From an uncultured Sphingomonadales bacterium (GTDB taxonomy: Bacteria > Pseudomonadota > Alphaproteobacteria > Sphingomonadales > Sphingomonadaceae): DNA of 64,000 nucleotides. The notes beneath the pieces were generated by a model. It did not search any database. It was not told where the DNA came from and saw only the letters and a program-made list of their open reading frames with translations. Shown in pieces: positions 10,051 to 18,635 of this stretch. The position numbers and the translations under genes were made by a program. How positions within the stretch are numbered: the first letter of the stretch is position 1; each line of letters opens with the position of its first letter. The stretch lies in the NCBI GenBank assembly GCA_903832325.1, contig CAILBC010000032.1:21423-85422 (forward strand), given 5' to 3'.

Positions 10051-10118
10051 CGCAAAACCAATCTTGTGCAAACGGGAATGGGGCCAGTGTGCCACAGCGG
10101 GCACGGCATGAGAACGGG

Positions 10119-10820
10119 TCAGCCGAAACGGTGCATGAATTCGCGCGCGGCGGCGGTTTCGGCATCCTGCTTGCTCGATCCGCGGGCGCTGGCTTCGCCC
10201 ACGCCGCCCACCGCCACCGAAACGGTGAAGGTGGCGGCATGGTCGGGCCCTTCGCGCGTGACCAGCGTATAGACCGGCGGTTTGCGCCGGTTGCCCGCGG
10301 CCCATTCCTGCAAGGCCGCCTTGGGATGCTTGCGCTGGCCCGCGCCGGCGGCCATCGGCGCGGCCCACAGCCGGCGCACGAAATCGCGTGCCGTTTCAAA
10401 CCCGCGTTCGACAAACAGCGCGCCGATCAGCGATTCCACCACATCGCCCAGAATGTTGTCGCTGTTGGCCCCGCCATCGTCGCGCGCCTGCTTGCCCAGC
10501 CGGATATGCGGCGCCAGCGCGATGGCGCGGGCGATTTCGGCGCAGGTTTCGCGGCTGACGAGCACGTTCAGCCGCTGCGACAGCTTGCCTTCGCTGCTGC
10601 CGCCTTCGGCATGAAGCCATTCGGCAATCGCCAGCCCCAGCACGCGGTCACCCAGGAATTCCAGCCGCTGGTAATCCGGCGCTTCGCCCAGCGATCCATG
10701 CGTCAGCGCCTCGCGCCAAAGCGCCTCGCGCTGCGGGGCGCTGCCGATCAGCGCGGTGAGAAAGCCTTTGGCGGCAGGATCGAGCAGCCCGGTCAGAACG
10801 TGCCCCCGATGCGGTTCCAC
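10119..10820 (-). CDS. rnc: Ribonuclease III
   Basis: Double-stranded RNA endonuclease for rRNA and mRNA processing. It carries the catalytic signature YQRLEFLGDRVLGLAIA, the second acidic motif DNILGDVVESLIGALF, and a C-terminal dsRNA-binding domain (PPVYTLVTREGPDHAATFTVSV, then GSSKQDAETAAA). No ATG lies at the expected position. The listed start is an in-frame GTG at 10820 without a Shine-Dalgarno sequence (233 residues). An attractive alternative is a CTG at 10796, forming a CTGA overlap with the lepB stop and preceded by GGGGG (225 residues, the family length). It overlaps lepB either way and must be co-translated. Confidence 0.9.
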   Translation of the reverse strand: MEPHRGHVLTGLLDPAAKGFLTALIGSAPQREALWREALTHGSLGEAPDYQRLEFLGDRVLGLAIAEWLHAEGGSSEGKLSQRLNVLVSRETCAEIARAIALAPHIRLGKQARDDGGANSDNILGDVVESLIGALFVERGFETARDFVRRLWAAPMAAGAGQRKHPKAALQEWAAGNRRKPPVYTLVTREGPDHAATFTVSVAVGGVGEASARGSSKQDAETAAAREFMHRFG

Positions 10821-11722
10821 CGCGCCGCGGTGAACCAGGTCCACGGCAGGAACCAGTTGGCGCCGCCATCGGTGGACCACATCACGATCGTGGCGCGGCC
10901 GACCAGGTTTTCCTGCGGCACCAGGCCAATGCCGCCGCCTTCCATCGCGGGGAAACGGCTGTCCATCGAATTGTCGCGGTTGTCCCCCATCAGGAACAGC
11001 CGATCGGCAGGCACCACCACCGGCGGGGTATCATCCTGCGGGCGATAGCCGAGATCGAGCACGTTATAGCTTTTGCCTTCGGGCAGCGTTTCCTTGAACT
11101 GCGGATAATGGCAGGTGGGTGTGCCATCCTTTTCCAGCACTTCGAATTCGGGCGAAACGCATGACGTGTTGGCCGAAATGCGAATCACGAAATCGTCCTG
11201 CCGCACTTTGGGAACGGCGGTGCCATTGATGAACAGCACGCCGCCTTTCAATTGGACCGTGTCTCCGGGCAGGCCGATCACGCGCTTGATATAATCCACA
11301 TCGTTGCCCGGCGGCGCCTTGAAGATCACCACATCGCCGCGCGCCGGCTGATGCGGCAGGATGCGCCCGGGGATCAGCGGCAGGCTGAACGGCATCGAAT
11401 ATTTGGAAAAGCCATAGGGCCACTTGGCGGCGAGCAGATAATCGCCGTTTTCCAGCCGTGGCAGCATCGATTCGGACGGAATGTTGAACGGCGAAAAGAT
11501 GAAGCTGCGGAAAATGCCGACAATCAGCACCAGCTTGATCAGGAAGATGAAAAAGTTTTCCTCTTCCTTGGGCTTTTTCGGCGCCGGGCTGTGCGGATCG
11601 TCGCCCCGCGCGATCTTCGCGGCAATGGCGGCAACCGGATCGGCGCTGCCAGGGGCGCTTCCTGTCGGGCTTTCGGGCAGGTTCGGCGCCGGTTCGGGTG
11701 TGTCGTTCATCGTCGCGGTCAT
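10793..11722 (-). CDS. lepB: Signal peptidase I
   Basis: Membrane serine protease that removes signal peptides on the periplasmic side. The 309-residue product begins with a Pro/Ala-rich cytosolic stretch and a single membrane segment (about residues 57-78). The catalytic serine follows in IPSESMLP (Ser85), the general-base lysine in DYIKRVIGLPGD (Lys146), then the family motif LFLMGDNRDNSMDSR. Several starts are possible: TTG 11746, ATG 11722 or ATG 11710. I prefer 11722 because GGAAAG lies upstream, although about 13 bases away. First gene of lepB-rnc-era. Confidence 0.94.
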   Translation of the reverse strand: MTATMNDTPEPAPNLPESPTGSAPGSADPVAAIAAKIARGDDPHSPAPKKPKEEENFFIFLIKLVLIVGIFRSFIFSPFNIPSESMLPRLENGDYLLAAKWPYGFSKYSMPFSLPLIPGRILPHQPARGDVVIFKAPPGNDVDYIKRVIGLPGDTVQLKGGVLFINGTAVPKVRQDDFVIRISANTSCVSPEFEVLEKDGTPTCHYPQFKETLPEGKSYNVLDLGYRPQDDTPPVVVPADRLFLMGDNRDNSMDSRFPAMEGGGIGLVPQENLVGRATIVMWSTDGGANWFLPWTWFTAARWNRIGGTF

Positions 11723-11883
11723 GTTGGGCCGGTCGCTTTCCGTCAAGCAGGATCATCAGCGCCGCGGCGGGGTTTTGCGCAAAACCGTCCCCGCACGGGG
11801 CTGTTTCCGGCTCTAGCTGCCTGTGTCACCCATGCATAGCAATGCGCATGTCGTTGGTCGAATGCCGGGAACGCTTGGCGGAA

Positions 11884-11953
11884 CAGGCGCCAGCGGGCAA
11901 AAGGCGGGGAAGGGCGGCTGGGAACGGCGGCTGGGAACGGGGGCTGGCGCCTG
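11884..11953. repeat. 13-bp tandem repeat enclosed by an 11-bp inverted repeat
   Basis: In the 338-base gap between lepB and pgi, GGCGGCTGGGAAC occurs at 11913-11925 and 11926-11938, followed by a degenerate copy at 11939-11951. The array is bracketed by CAGGCGCCAGC (11884-11894) and GCTGGCGCCTG (11943-11953), which are exact reverse complements. The transcript could fold into a long hairpin in the leader of pgi or the promoter region of lepB. I see no gene in this gap. Confidence 0.75.
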
Positions 11954-12060
11954 CTGTCCTGAAACTGCAAACGAATCTTGATCATCGTACCGTGACGAGA
12001 CTGTGCTAAGCGACCCCGCGCGGAGCCGGACCCCGCCCGAAGCAACCGATTATGGAGTGA

Positions 12061-13584
12061 ATGATGACCGAACCTCTGGCGGCGCTCTGGGCCGAACTCG
12101 AAGCGGTTGACTATCCGGCGCTGGCCGACCTGTTTGCCGATCCCGACCGGCTGACGCGCTATGCCACCACGCTGGGCCTGCCCGGCGGGGCGATCCGGTT
12201 CGATTGGTCAAAGACCCATCTGCACCCCGCTGCCGAAGCGATCCTGGTGCGGATTGCCGAGGCGCAGGGCTTTGCCGAAAAGCGCCGCCAGCTGATCGAG
12301 GGCGAACCGATCAACAACACCGAAGGGCGCGCCGCCGAACACACCGCACAGCGCGGCGTGGGTTCGGCCGCCAGCGTGGTCGAGGCCGAAGCGCTGCACG
12401 CGCGGATGGAGGCGCTGGTCGAAGCGATTCATGAAGGGCTTTTTGGCGAAGTGCGATCGCTGATCCACATCGGCATCGGCGGATCGGCGCTGGGCCCGGC
12501 GCTGGCGATCGACGCGCTCACCCGCGATGGCGCGCGCGTGGCAGTGCATGTGGTATCAAACATCGATGGCTGCGCGCTGGAGGCGGCGTGCCGCGCCTGC
12601 GATCCGGCCACCACGATGATCGCGATTGCGTCGAAAACCTTCACCACCACCGAAACCATGGTCAATGCCGCCTCTGCGCTCGACTGGCTGCGTGCGGGCG
12701 GGGTGGAAGATCCCTATGGCCGGGTGATCGCGCTGACCGCCGCACCCGAAAAGGCGGTGGAATGGGGCGTGGATGATACGCGCGTGCTGCCTTTTGGCGA
12801 AAGCGTGGGCGGGCGCTATTCGCTGTGGTCGTCCATCGGCTTTCCCATTGCGATGGCGCTGGGCTTTGGCGGGTTTGCCGAATTCCTGGCGGGCGCGGCC
12901 GCGATCGACCATCATTTTGTCGAAACCCCGATCGAATCCAACCTGGTGGTGCGCGCCGCCTTTGCCGATCTGATCTATACGCAGGCGCTGGGCTGCCAAT
13001 CGCGCGCGGTGTTTGCCTATGACGAACGGCTGGCGCTGTTTCCCGATTATCTGCAACAGCTGGAAATGGAATCGAACGGCAAAAGTGTGACCGCCGACGG
13101 CAAACCGCTCGGCCGGCCCAGCGCGCCGGTCACCTGGGGTGGGGTGGGCACCGATGCGCAGCATGCAGTGTTCCAGTTGCTGCACCAGGGCACGCATCTG
13201 ATCCCGGTCGATTTCCTTGCCGTGAAAATTCCCGGGCACGATCTTGATCCGGCGCATCACCAGATCCTGCTGTCGAACTGCTTTGCCCAGGGTGCCGCGC
13301 TGATGGCGGGCAAGGCCTCGGATGATGGCGCGCGGGCCTATCCCGGCAACCGGCCATCGGCAACGATGCTGGCCGACGATCTCAACCCTGCAACGCTGGG
13401 CGCGCTGATCGCGTTTCACGAACATCGCACGTTCGTTTCGGCAATGATGCTGGGGATCAATCCGTTTGACCAGTTTGGCGTCGAACTGGGCAAGGCGATT
13501 GCCAAACAGATCGATGCCGGCGGCGGAGAAGGGTTCGATCCGTCAACCGAGGCGCTCCTGGCGGCCGCGGGCATCGGCGGCTGA
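12061..13584 (+). CDS. pgi: Glucose-6-phosphate isomerase
   Basis: Interconverts glucose-6-phosphate and fructose-6-phosphate. The 507-residue product carries IHIGIGGSALGP, the SKTFTTTET sugar-phosphate motif, FGESVGGRYSLWSSIG and a C-terminal GINPFDQFGVELGKAI, all family signatures. GGAG at 12052-12055 precedes the ATG ATG start, and either ATG could be used. In an Entner-Doudoroff organism it mainly returns fructose-6-phosphate to glucose-6-phosphate to feed the zwf operon found at 55.5 kb. Confidence 0.97.
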   Translation: MMTEPLAALWAELEAVDYPALADLFADPDRLTRYATTLGLPGGAIRFDWSKTHLHPAAEAILVRIAEAQGFAEKRRQLIEGEPINNTEGRAAEHTAQRGVGSAASVVEAEALHARMEALVEAIHEGLFGEVRSLIHIGIGGSALGPALAIDALTRDGARVAVHVVSNIDGCALEAACRACDPATTMIAIASKTFTTTETMVNAASALDWLRAGGVEDPYGRVIALTAAPEKAVEWGVDDTRVLPFGESVGGRYSLWSSIGFPIAMALGFGGFAEFLAGAAAIDHHFVETPIESNLVVRAAFADLIYTQALGCQSRAVFAYDERLALFPDYLQQLEMESNGKSVTADGKPLGRPSAPVTWGGVGTDAQHAVFQLLHQGTHLIPVDFLAVKIPGHDLDPAHHQILLSNCFAQGAALMAGKASDDGARAYPGNRPSATMLADDLNPATLGALIAFHEHRTFVSAMMLGINPFDQFGVELGKAIAKQIDAGGGEGFDPSTEALLAAAGIGG

Positions 13585-13673
13585 GCCCTGACGCGCGGCG
13601 CCAGGGCTGGTACAGGCGGCCCCGGATTGCCATATGCATCGTGCCCTGCTGCTGCCGGATTTAAGGATCACCC

Positions 13674-15032
13674 ATGCCCCAATCGCAATTTGATTATGAT
13701 CTGTTCGTGATCGGTGCAGGGTCGGGCGGGGTGCGCGCGGCGCGGATCGCCGCCGGGCATGGCGCGCGCGTGGCCGTGGCGGAGGAGTTCCGTATTGGCG
13801 GCACTTGTGTCATCCGCGGCTGCGTGCCCAAAAAGCTGATGGTCTATGCCGCGCAATTTGCCGACGATTTGTCGCACGCCGGCGATTACGGCTGGACGAT
13901 TGAGGGCGCGTCGTTTGATTGGCCCACTTTGCGCGATGCCGTGGCGCGCGATGTCGACCGGCTCAACGCCGCCTATACCCGCACGCTTGACAGCAATGAC
14001 GTCGCGCATTTTCTCGATCGCGCCGAAGTGACCGGGCCCCATGCCGTGCGGTTGAAGCACAGCGGCCGCACGATTACGGCCAAAACCATCCTGATTGCCA
14101 CCGGCGCCTGGCCGATCATGCCCGAATTCGATGGCAACCATCATTGCATCACCTCGAACGAGGTGTTTGACCTGCCGCATCTGCCAAAGCGCGTAGTGGT
14201 CGCCGGCGCCGGCTATATCGCATTGGAATTTGCCGGAATTTTCAACGCGCTGGGCAGCGAAGTTACGGTAATCAACCGCAGCGATGCGATCCTGCGCAGC
14301 TATGACATCGATCTGCGCGACCGCCTGCTGGCGATGACCTGCGCACGCGGCATTGCCTATCGTTTCAACGCGCCGTTCCGCCAGGTGGAAAAGCTGGCCG
14401 ATGGCAGCCTGCTGGTCCACACGCGCGATGGCGCTGATCCGGTGCCCGCCGATGTCGTGCTGGTGGCCACCGGGCGGCGTGCCAATACCGTGGGGCTGGG
14501 GCTGGAAACCGCGGGCATCACACTGGGTGAACGCGGCGAAATTCCGGTGGATGGCGATGGCCGTACAGCCTGCCCCAGCGTGTTTGCGGCGGGTGATGTA
14601 ACCGACCGGGTACAACTGACTCCGGTCGCCATCCGCGAAGGCCATGCCTTTGCCGATGCGCAATTTGCCGGAACACATCGCACCGTTTCCTATGATGCGA
14701 TTCCCAGCGCGGTGTTTTCGCAGCCGCCGCTTGCCGCCGTTGGCCTGACCGAGGCCGAAGCCCGCGAACGCCACGGCGATATCAAGGTCTTCACCTCTGA
14801 TTTCCGCCCGATGAAAAACATTTTCAGCCAGCGGATTGAACGCGGTTTCTACAAGCTGATAACAGAAGCGCAGAGCGGCCGGATCCTGGGCATCCACATG
14901 ATCGGGCCCGAAGCCCCTGAAATCCTTCAGGTCGCAGCTATCGCGGTAAAAGCCGGGCTGACCAAGGCCGATTTCGATGACACGGTCGCGCTGCATCCGT
15001 CGATGGCTGAAGAACTCGTTCTGATGCGTTGA
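13674..15032 (+). CDS. gor: Glutathione-disulfide reductase
   Basis: FAD- and NADPH-dependent enzyme keeping glutathione reduced. The 452-residue product has the FAD motif FVIGAGSGGVRAAR, the redox-active disulfide GGTCVIRGCVPKKLM (Cys45 and Cys50), the NAD(P)-binding VVVAGAGYIALEFAG, the second FAD motif VFAAGDVTD and the C-terminal dimer-interface histidine in VALHPSMAEELV. The length is normal. The start ATG follows AGGATC. It lies alone between pgi and an SDR gene, all on the plus strand. Confidence 0.95.
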   Translation: MPQSQFDYDLFVIGAGSGGVRAARIAAGHGARVAVAEEFRIGGTCVIRGCVPKKLMVYAAQFADDLSHAGDYGWTIEGASFDWPTLRDAVARDVDRLNAAYTRTLDSNDVAHFLDRAEVTGPHAVRLKHSGRTITAKTILIATGAWPIMPEFDGNHHCITSNEVFDLPHLPKRVVVAGAGYIALEFAGIFNALGSEVTVINRSDAILRSYDIDLRDRLLAMTCARGIAYRFNAPFRQVEKLADGSLLVHTRDGADPVPADVVLVATGRRANTVGLGLETAGITLGERGEIPVDGDGRTACPSVFAAGDVTDRVQLTPVAIREGHAFADAQFAGTHRTVSYDAIPSAVFSQPPLAAVGLTEAEARERHGDIKVFTSDFRPMKNIFSQRIERGFYKLITEAQSGRILGIHMIGPEAPEILQVAAIAVKAGLTKADFDDTVALHPSMAEELVLMR

Positions 15033-15099
15033 ACAGGTTGCCAAGTTGCCGGCAAGCGTTATCACTTGTTACGGCACCAGGAAAAAAGAGAAACCTGAC

Positions 15100-15822
15100 A
15101 TGCAGATCGCGGGCAAACTGGTGCTGGTCACCGGGGGTACGGACGGTATTGGCCGACAGATTGCGCTGCAATTGCGTGATCTTGGTGCAGAAGTGATCGT
15201 GACCGGGCGCAATGCCGAACGAATGGCCCGCGCACGCAGTGACGGGTTTGAGGCGATTGCCGCAGATCTGACCGGCCCGGACGGGATCGAGGCGGTGCTG
15301 CGCGGGCTGGCGGTGCGATCGATCGATATCCTGGTCAACAATGCCGGCATGGGCGCCGAGCACGATTTTCGCGTGGCCATGCCCGATCCGGCGCAGGACG
15401 AACGCACGATCTGGCTCAACCTCCATGCGCCGATCCGGCTGATTACCGCGCTGATGGCCACATTGCAGACCCGGCCAGAGGCGATGATCGTGAACGTGAC
15501 ATCGGGGCTGGCGATTGCGCCCAGCGCCGGCGCGCCGGTCTATTGCGCGACCAAGGCGGCCTTGCGCAGCTATACCCAATCGTTGCGCGCGCAGCTCAAA
15601 GGCACATCGATCCATGTGCTGGAGGCGCTGCCGCCGCTGGTCGACACCGCGATGACCACCAGCCGGGGCGGGCGCAAGCTGTCGGCCCAGGCGTGCGCGG
15701 CGCAAATTGTCGAGGCGATGCGATCGAACGCCGATGAAGCCAATGTCGGCATGGTGCGCATGCTGAAAGCGGTGAACCAGATTGCGCCGTGGCTGGTGCG
15801 GCGTATCATGATCGGATTCTGA
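15100..15822 (+). CDS. SDR-family oxidoreductase (DltE-like)
   Basis: A 240-residue short-chain dehydrogenase. It shows the nucleotide motif TGGTDGIG (residues 9-16), the stabilising NNAG, the catalytic Ser in VTSGLA, and Tyr and Lys in YCATKAAL. It resembles the DltE/YciK-type SDRs of unknown substrate. I chose the ATG at 15100 because AGAG sits 9 bases upstream and the Rossmann motif then begins at residue 5. It is followed after 43 bases by another NAD-binding protein and could be co-transcribed with it. Confidence 0.85.
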   Translation: MQIAGKLVLVTGGTDGIGRQIALQLRDLGAEVIVTGRNAERMARARSDGFEAIAADLTGPDGIEAVLRGLAVRSIDILVNNAGMGAEHDFRVAMPDPAQDERTIWLNLHAPIRLITALMATLQTRPEAMIVNVTSGLAIAPSAGAPVYCATKAALRSYTQSLRAQLKGTSIHVLEALPPLVDTAMTTSRGGRKLSAQACAAQIVEAMRSNADEANVGMVRMLKAVNQIAPWLVRRIMIGF

Positions 15823-15865
15823 CCCACGCGCACCCGCGCGCCGGGTCCGGGCACGGGGGCGCACG

Positions 15866-16882
15866 ATGACGGGCACGGTTCTGGTAACGGGCGGCAGCGG
15901 CTATATCGCCGGATTTGCGATCCGGCAGCTGCTCGATGCGGGCTGGCAAGTGCGCACCACGCTGCGCCACCCCGCGCGCGAGGCGGTGCTGCGCCCGCTG
16001 CTGGGCGGCGATGGCGAAAGCTTGCGTTTTTTCACCGCCGATCTGACCGCCGATGCCGGCTGGGCCGAGGCAATGGCGGGGTGCACCCATGTGGCGCACG
16101 TTGCCTCACCCTTCAGCACCAGCGCGCCCCGGCACGAAGATGATCTGATCGTGCCCGCACGCGAAGGTGTGCTGCGCGCGCTGCGCTTCGCGCGGCAGGC
16201 CGGGGTGACGCGGTTTGTGCAGACATCGTCGGTGGCGGCGATTGCCTATGGCCACGGCAAGGGCGTGCACCGCTTTACCGAGGCGGACTGGACCGATCTC
16301 GCAGGCGCGGATGTCTATGCCTATGTGAAGTCCAAGACCCTGGCCGAACGCGCTGCGCGCGACTGGGTCGCGGCCGAAGGGGGCTGTCTGGAATTCGTCT
16401 CGATCAACCCCGCGGCGGTCCTTGGCCCGGTGTGGAACGACGATTTTTCCCCCTCGATCGAGGTTGTGCGCCAATTGCTGGCGGGGCTGCTGCCCGGCTG
16501 CCCCGATCTGGGCTTTGGCATTGTCGATGTGCGCGATGTGGCCGATCTGCATGTGCGCGCGCTGACCGCGCCGGGCATTGCCGGCGAACGCTTCATCGCG
16601 TCGGGCCCGTTTTGCAAGCTGATCGACGTGGCCCGCGTGCTGAAGGCACGCATGCCCGATGCTGCGCGCAAAGTGCCGACCCGGCGCCTGCCCGATTGGC
16701 TGGTGCGCGTGGCGGCGCGGTTCAACCCGATGATCCGCCAGATCGTCGGCGAACTCGGCAATGTGCGCGATGCCGATGCCGGCCATGCGCTGGCGGTGCT
16801 GGGCTGGCAGACCCGCCCGGTGGAGGATTCCATCGTCGATTGCGCCCGCAGCCTGATCGAGCGCGGTATCGTCAAAGTCTGA
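15866..16882 (+). CDS. NAD-dependent epimerase / dihydroflavonol-reductase-like protein
   Basis: A 338-residue extended SDR. It begins VLVTGGSGYIAGFAIRQLL (glycine-rich NAD(P) motif) and has the YVKSKTLAER segment with the catalytic Tyr-x-x-x-Lys. VSINPAAVLGPV and DVRDVADLHVRAL are typical of the dihydroflavonol-4-reductase-like branch. Bacterial members reduce assorted aldehydes and ketones, and the substrate here is unknown. It probably shares a transcript with the upstream SDR gene. Confidence 0.85.
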   Translation: MTGTVLVTGGSGYIAGFAIRQLLDAGWQVRTTLRHPAREAVLRPLLGGDGESLRFFTADLTADAGWAEAMAGCTHVAHVASPFSTSAPRHEDDLIVPAREGVLRALRFARQAGVTRFVQTSSVAAIAYGHGKGVHRFTEADWTDLAGADVYAYVKSKTLAERAARDWVAAEGGCLEFVSINPAAVLGPVWNDDFSPSIEVVRQLLAGLLPGCPDLGFGIVDVRDVADLHVRALTAPGIAGERFIASGPFCKLIDVARVLKARMPDAARKVPTRRLPDWLVRVAARFNPMIRQIVGELGNVRDADAGHALAVLGWQTRPVEDSIVDCARSLIERGIVKV

Positions 16883-16980
16883 CACCGGAAACCGGCGCCA
16901 GGCCGGGCCTTATCCGCCATGACGCGGGGTTTTGCGGCCTGGGGTCGTTGCTGTCCGGGGTATTTGAAGCGGGGAGGCGC

Positions 16981-17736
16981 CTAAATCCCCGCGTACCACT
17001 GGTAATTGTGGTTATCTTCCCAGAATCCGCCTTTGCCGCCGTGGATCGGGTTCAGGCTTTCCACCGCTTCGATGCGCATGACATATTTGGCCTGTTTGTA
17101 GCCAAGCTGGCGTTCGACCCGCAGGCGCAGCGGGGCGCCATGGCCGATCGACAGTGGCGCGCCGTTCATCGTGTGCGCCAGGATCGTCTGCGGGTGGAAC
17201 CCATCAACCAGATCGATGCTTTCGTAATAGGGTTTGCCCAGAAGCGTGTCCGCGCAATGGAACACCAGATAGCGCGCGCGCGCCTGCAACCCGGCGCGGC
17301 GCAGCAACAGGCCCAGCGGCACCCCGGTCCATTCGCCGATCGCGCTCCACCCTTCCACACAGTCGTGCCGGGTAATCTGCGTGCGCGACGGCGCGGCGCG
17401 CAGCTGCGGCAGGGTGAGCGCGAGGGGCTGGTTGACCAGCCCGTCGATCGCCAGCCGCCAGTTGGCAAACCCTTCGGTGGCATGGCGCACATAGTCGGCC
17501 GAGCGCGGATTGGTCGATCCGTTGACGCGGAACACCGGCGACATTTCGGCGCGGGTGAATTCCGGCGCCAGCGCCTGGCGATCGGCCACAAGCAGCCGCT
17601 GCGCACTGCGCGAAGCCTTTTCGCCCAGCGACAGCACATCGAGCGTCTGCGGTGCGGTGGTCCATTTGTCGCAGCCGGCCAGCAGCAGGCTGCCCGATCC
17701 GGCCAGCAGGCCGCGGCGGGAAATAAAGCCGGTCAT
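16981..17736 (-). CDS. Sulfite-oxidase-family molybdopterin oxidoreductase, Tat-exported
   Basis: A 251-residue protein beginning with a twin-arginine signal (SRRGLLAGSGS) that leads straight into a lipobox (LLLAGC, Cys22), so it may be a Tat-exported lipoprotein. The molybdopterin fold is shown by RHDCVEGW, whose Cys126 would ligate molybdenum as in YedY/MsrP and sulfite oxidases, and by APLRLRVERQLGYKQAKYV. Its ATG overlaps the stop of the upstream cytochrome b gene (ATGA), so the pair is coupled, like MsrP with its haem partner MsrQ. The partner here is a b561-type protein instead. The substrate is unknown. Confidence 0.85.
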   Translation of the reverse strand: MTGFISRRGLLAGSGSLLLAGCDKWTTAPQTLDVLSLGEKASRSAQRLLVADRQALAPEFTRAEMSPVFRVNGSTNPRSADYVRHATEGFANWRLAIDGLVNQPLALTLPQLRAAPSRTQITRHDCVEGWSAIGEWTGVPLGLLLRRAGLQARARYLVFHCADTLLGKPYYESIDLVDGFHPQTILAHTMNGAPLSIGHGAPLRLRVERQLGYKQAKYVMRIEAVESLNPIHGGKGGFWEDNHNYQWYAGI

Positions 17737-18569
17737 GCGCCTTCCTCCGTGGTCACAGGTTGCGTTGCGGCATCATCGGGGGGCAGGCGGTACCATCCGG
17801 TGATCATCGAGCGCAGTTCGTTGATCGGCCCGGCGAGGAGGACCATGGCCAGATGCACCACGATGAACAGCGCCAGCCCCGCGGCCACGATGAAGTGGAT
17901 CGATCGGGCCGATTGGCGCCCGTGGAACAGCACCAGCAGCCAGGGCCAGGCCGCATCCATGGCGGGTGACATCGTCAGCCCGGTCAGCACCATCAGCGGC
18001 ACGCCCGCCAGCAGCACGCCCAGATAGGCCAGTTTCTGCAAGGGATTGTAATGCCGCGCCGCCTCGCCCCTGGGCAAATGCAGCCGGGCGTGGGCCTTGA
18101 TATCGCGCCACAGCGATGCCGGCCGCGCTTCTTCCCATTTCAACAGAAGATCGTTCTTCAAATGACGGGAAAACAGCGAATAAAGTGCAAAAGCCAGCCA
18201 CCCGATAACCAGCACCCAGGCAAAGAAGAAATGCCAGATGCGCGCCACCGGCACATTGTATTGCCCGGGCAAGGTGACCAGCGGGGGAAACGCCTGTTCG
18301 GTGTGCATGGCATAGCCGAGCACGCCGGTGGTGGGCACTTCGAACCCGAACAGGGTCAGATAGCCATGCGGGCCGCGATTGCCGATTTCCAGCCAGGCGT
18401 GATCGAGATTGGCGCCAAACGCGCCCCAGTACAGCCGGGGATGCGCATTGAAGATCATCATCCCGGTCATCAGCATGATGAAAATGGTCAGGGCATTGGT
18501 CCAGTGCCACAGCCGCACGGGCAGGCGGGTGCGATAGACAAGATCGGTTTGTGGACTGGATTTTGGCAT
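17733..18569 (-). CDS. Cytochrome b561-type membrane protein
   Basis: A 278-residue di-haem cytochrome with about five membrane segments. Haem-ligand histidines are plausible in RLPVRLWHWTNAL, IWHFFFAW, and SIHFIVAAGLALFIVVHLAM. It would pass electrons between the quinone pool and the Tat-exported molybdenum enzyme encoded by the next gene, with which it overlaps by four bases. I chose the ATG at 18569 because GGTGAAAG lies 8 bases upstream. A second in-frame ATG at 18587 is less well placed. Confidence 0.88.
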   Translation of the reverse strand: MPKSSPQTDLVYRTRLPVRLWHWTNALTIFIMLMTGMMIFNAHPRLYWGAFGANLDHAWLEIGNRGPHGYLTLFGFEVPTTGVLGYAMHTEQAFPPLVTLPGQYNVPVARIWHFFFAWVLVIGWLAFALYSLFSRHLKNDLLLKWEEARPASLWRDIKAHARLHLPRGEAARHYNPLQKLAYLGVLLAGVPLMVLTGLTMSPAMDAAWPWLLVLFHGRQSARSIHFIVAAGLALFIVVHLAMVLLAGPINELRSMITGWYRLPPDDAATQPVTTEEGA

Positions 18570-18635
18570 CGTGGCGCTTTCACCCATCGTGGCGGTGGAT
18601 CGGTATCCACCACTTCGCACGAAAGAGCCAGAAGG

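Noticed and set aside
13582..13595. Possible stop-spanning repeat at pgi (TGAs 7 bases apart)
   Set aside because: The similarity of the two 7-base units is too weak to distinguish from chance, so it is not counted among the nine.
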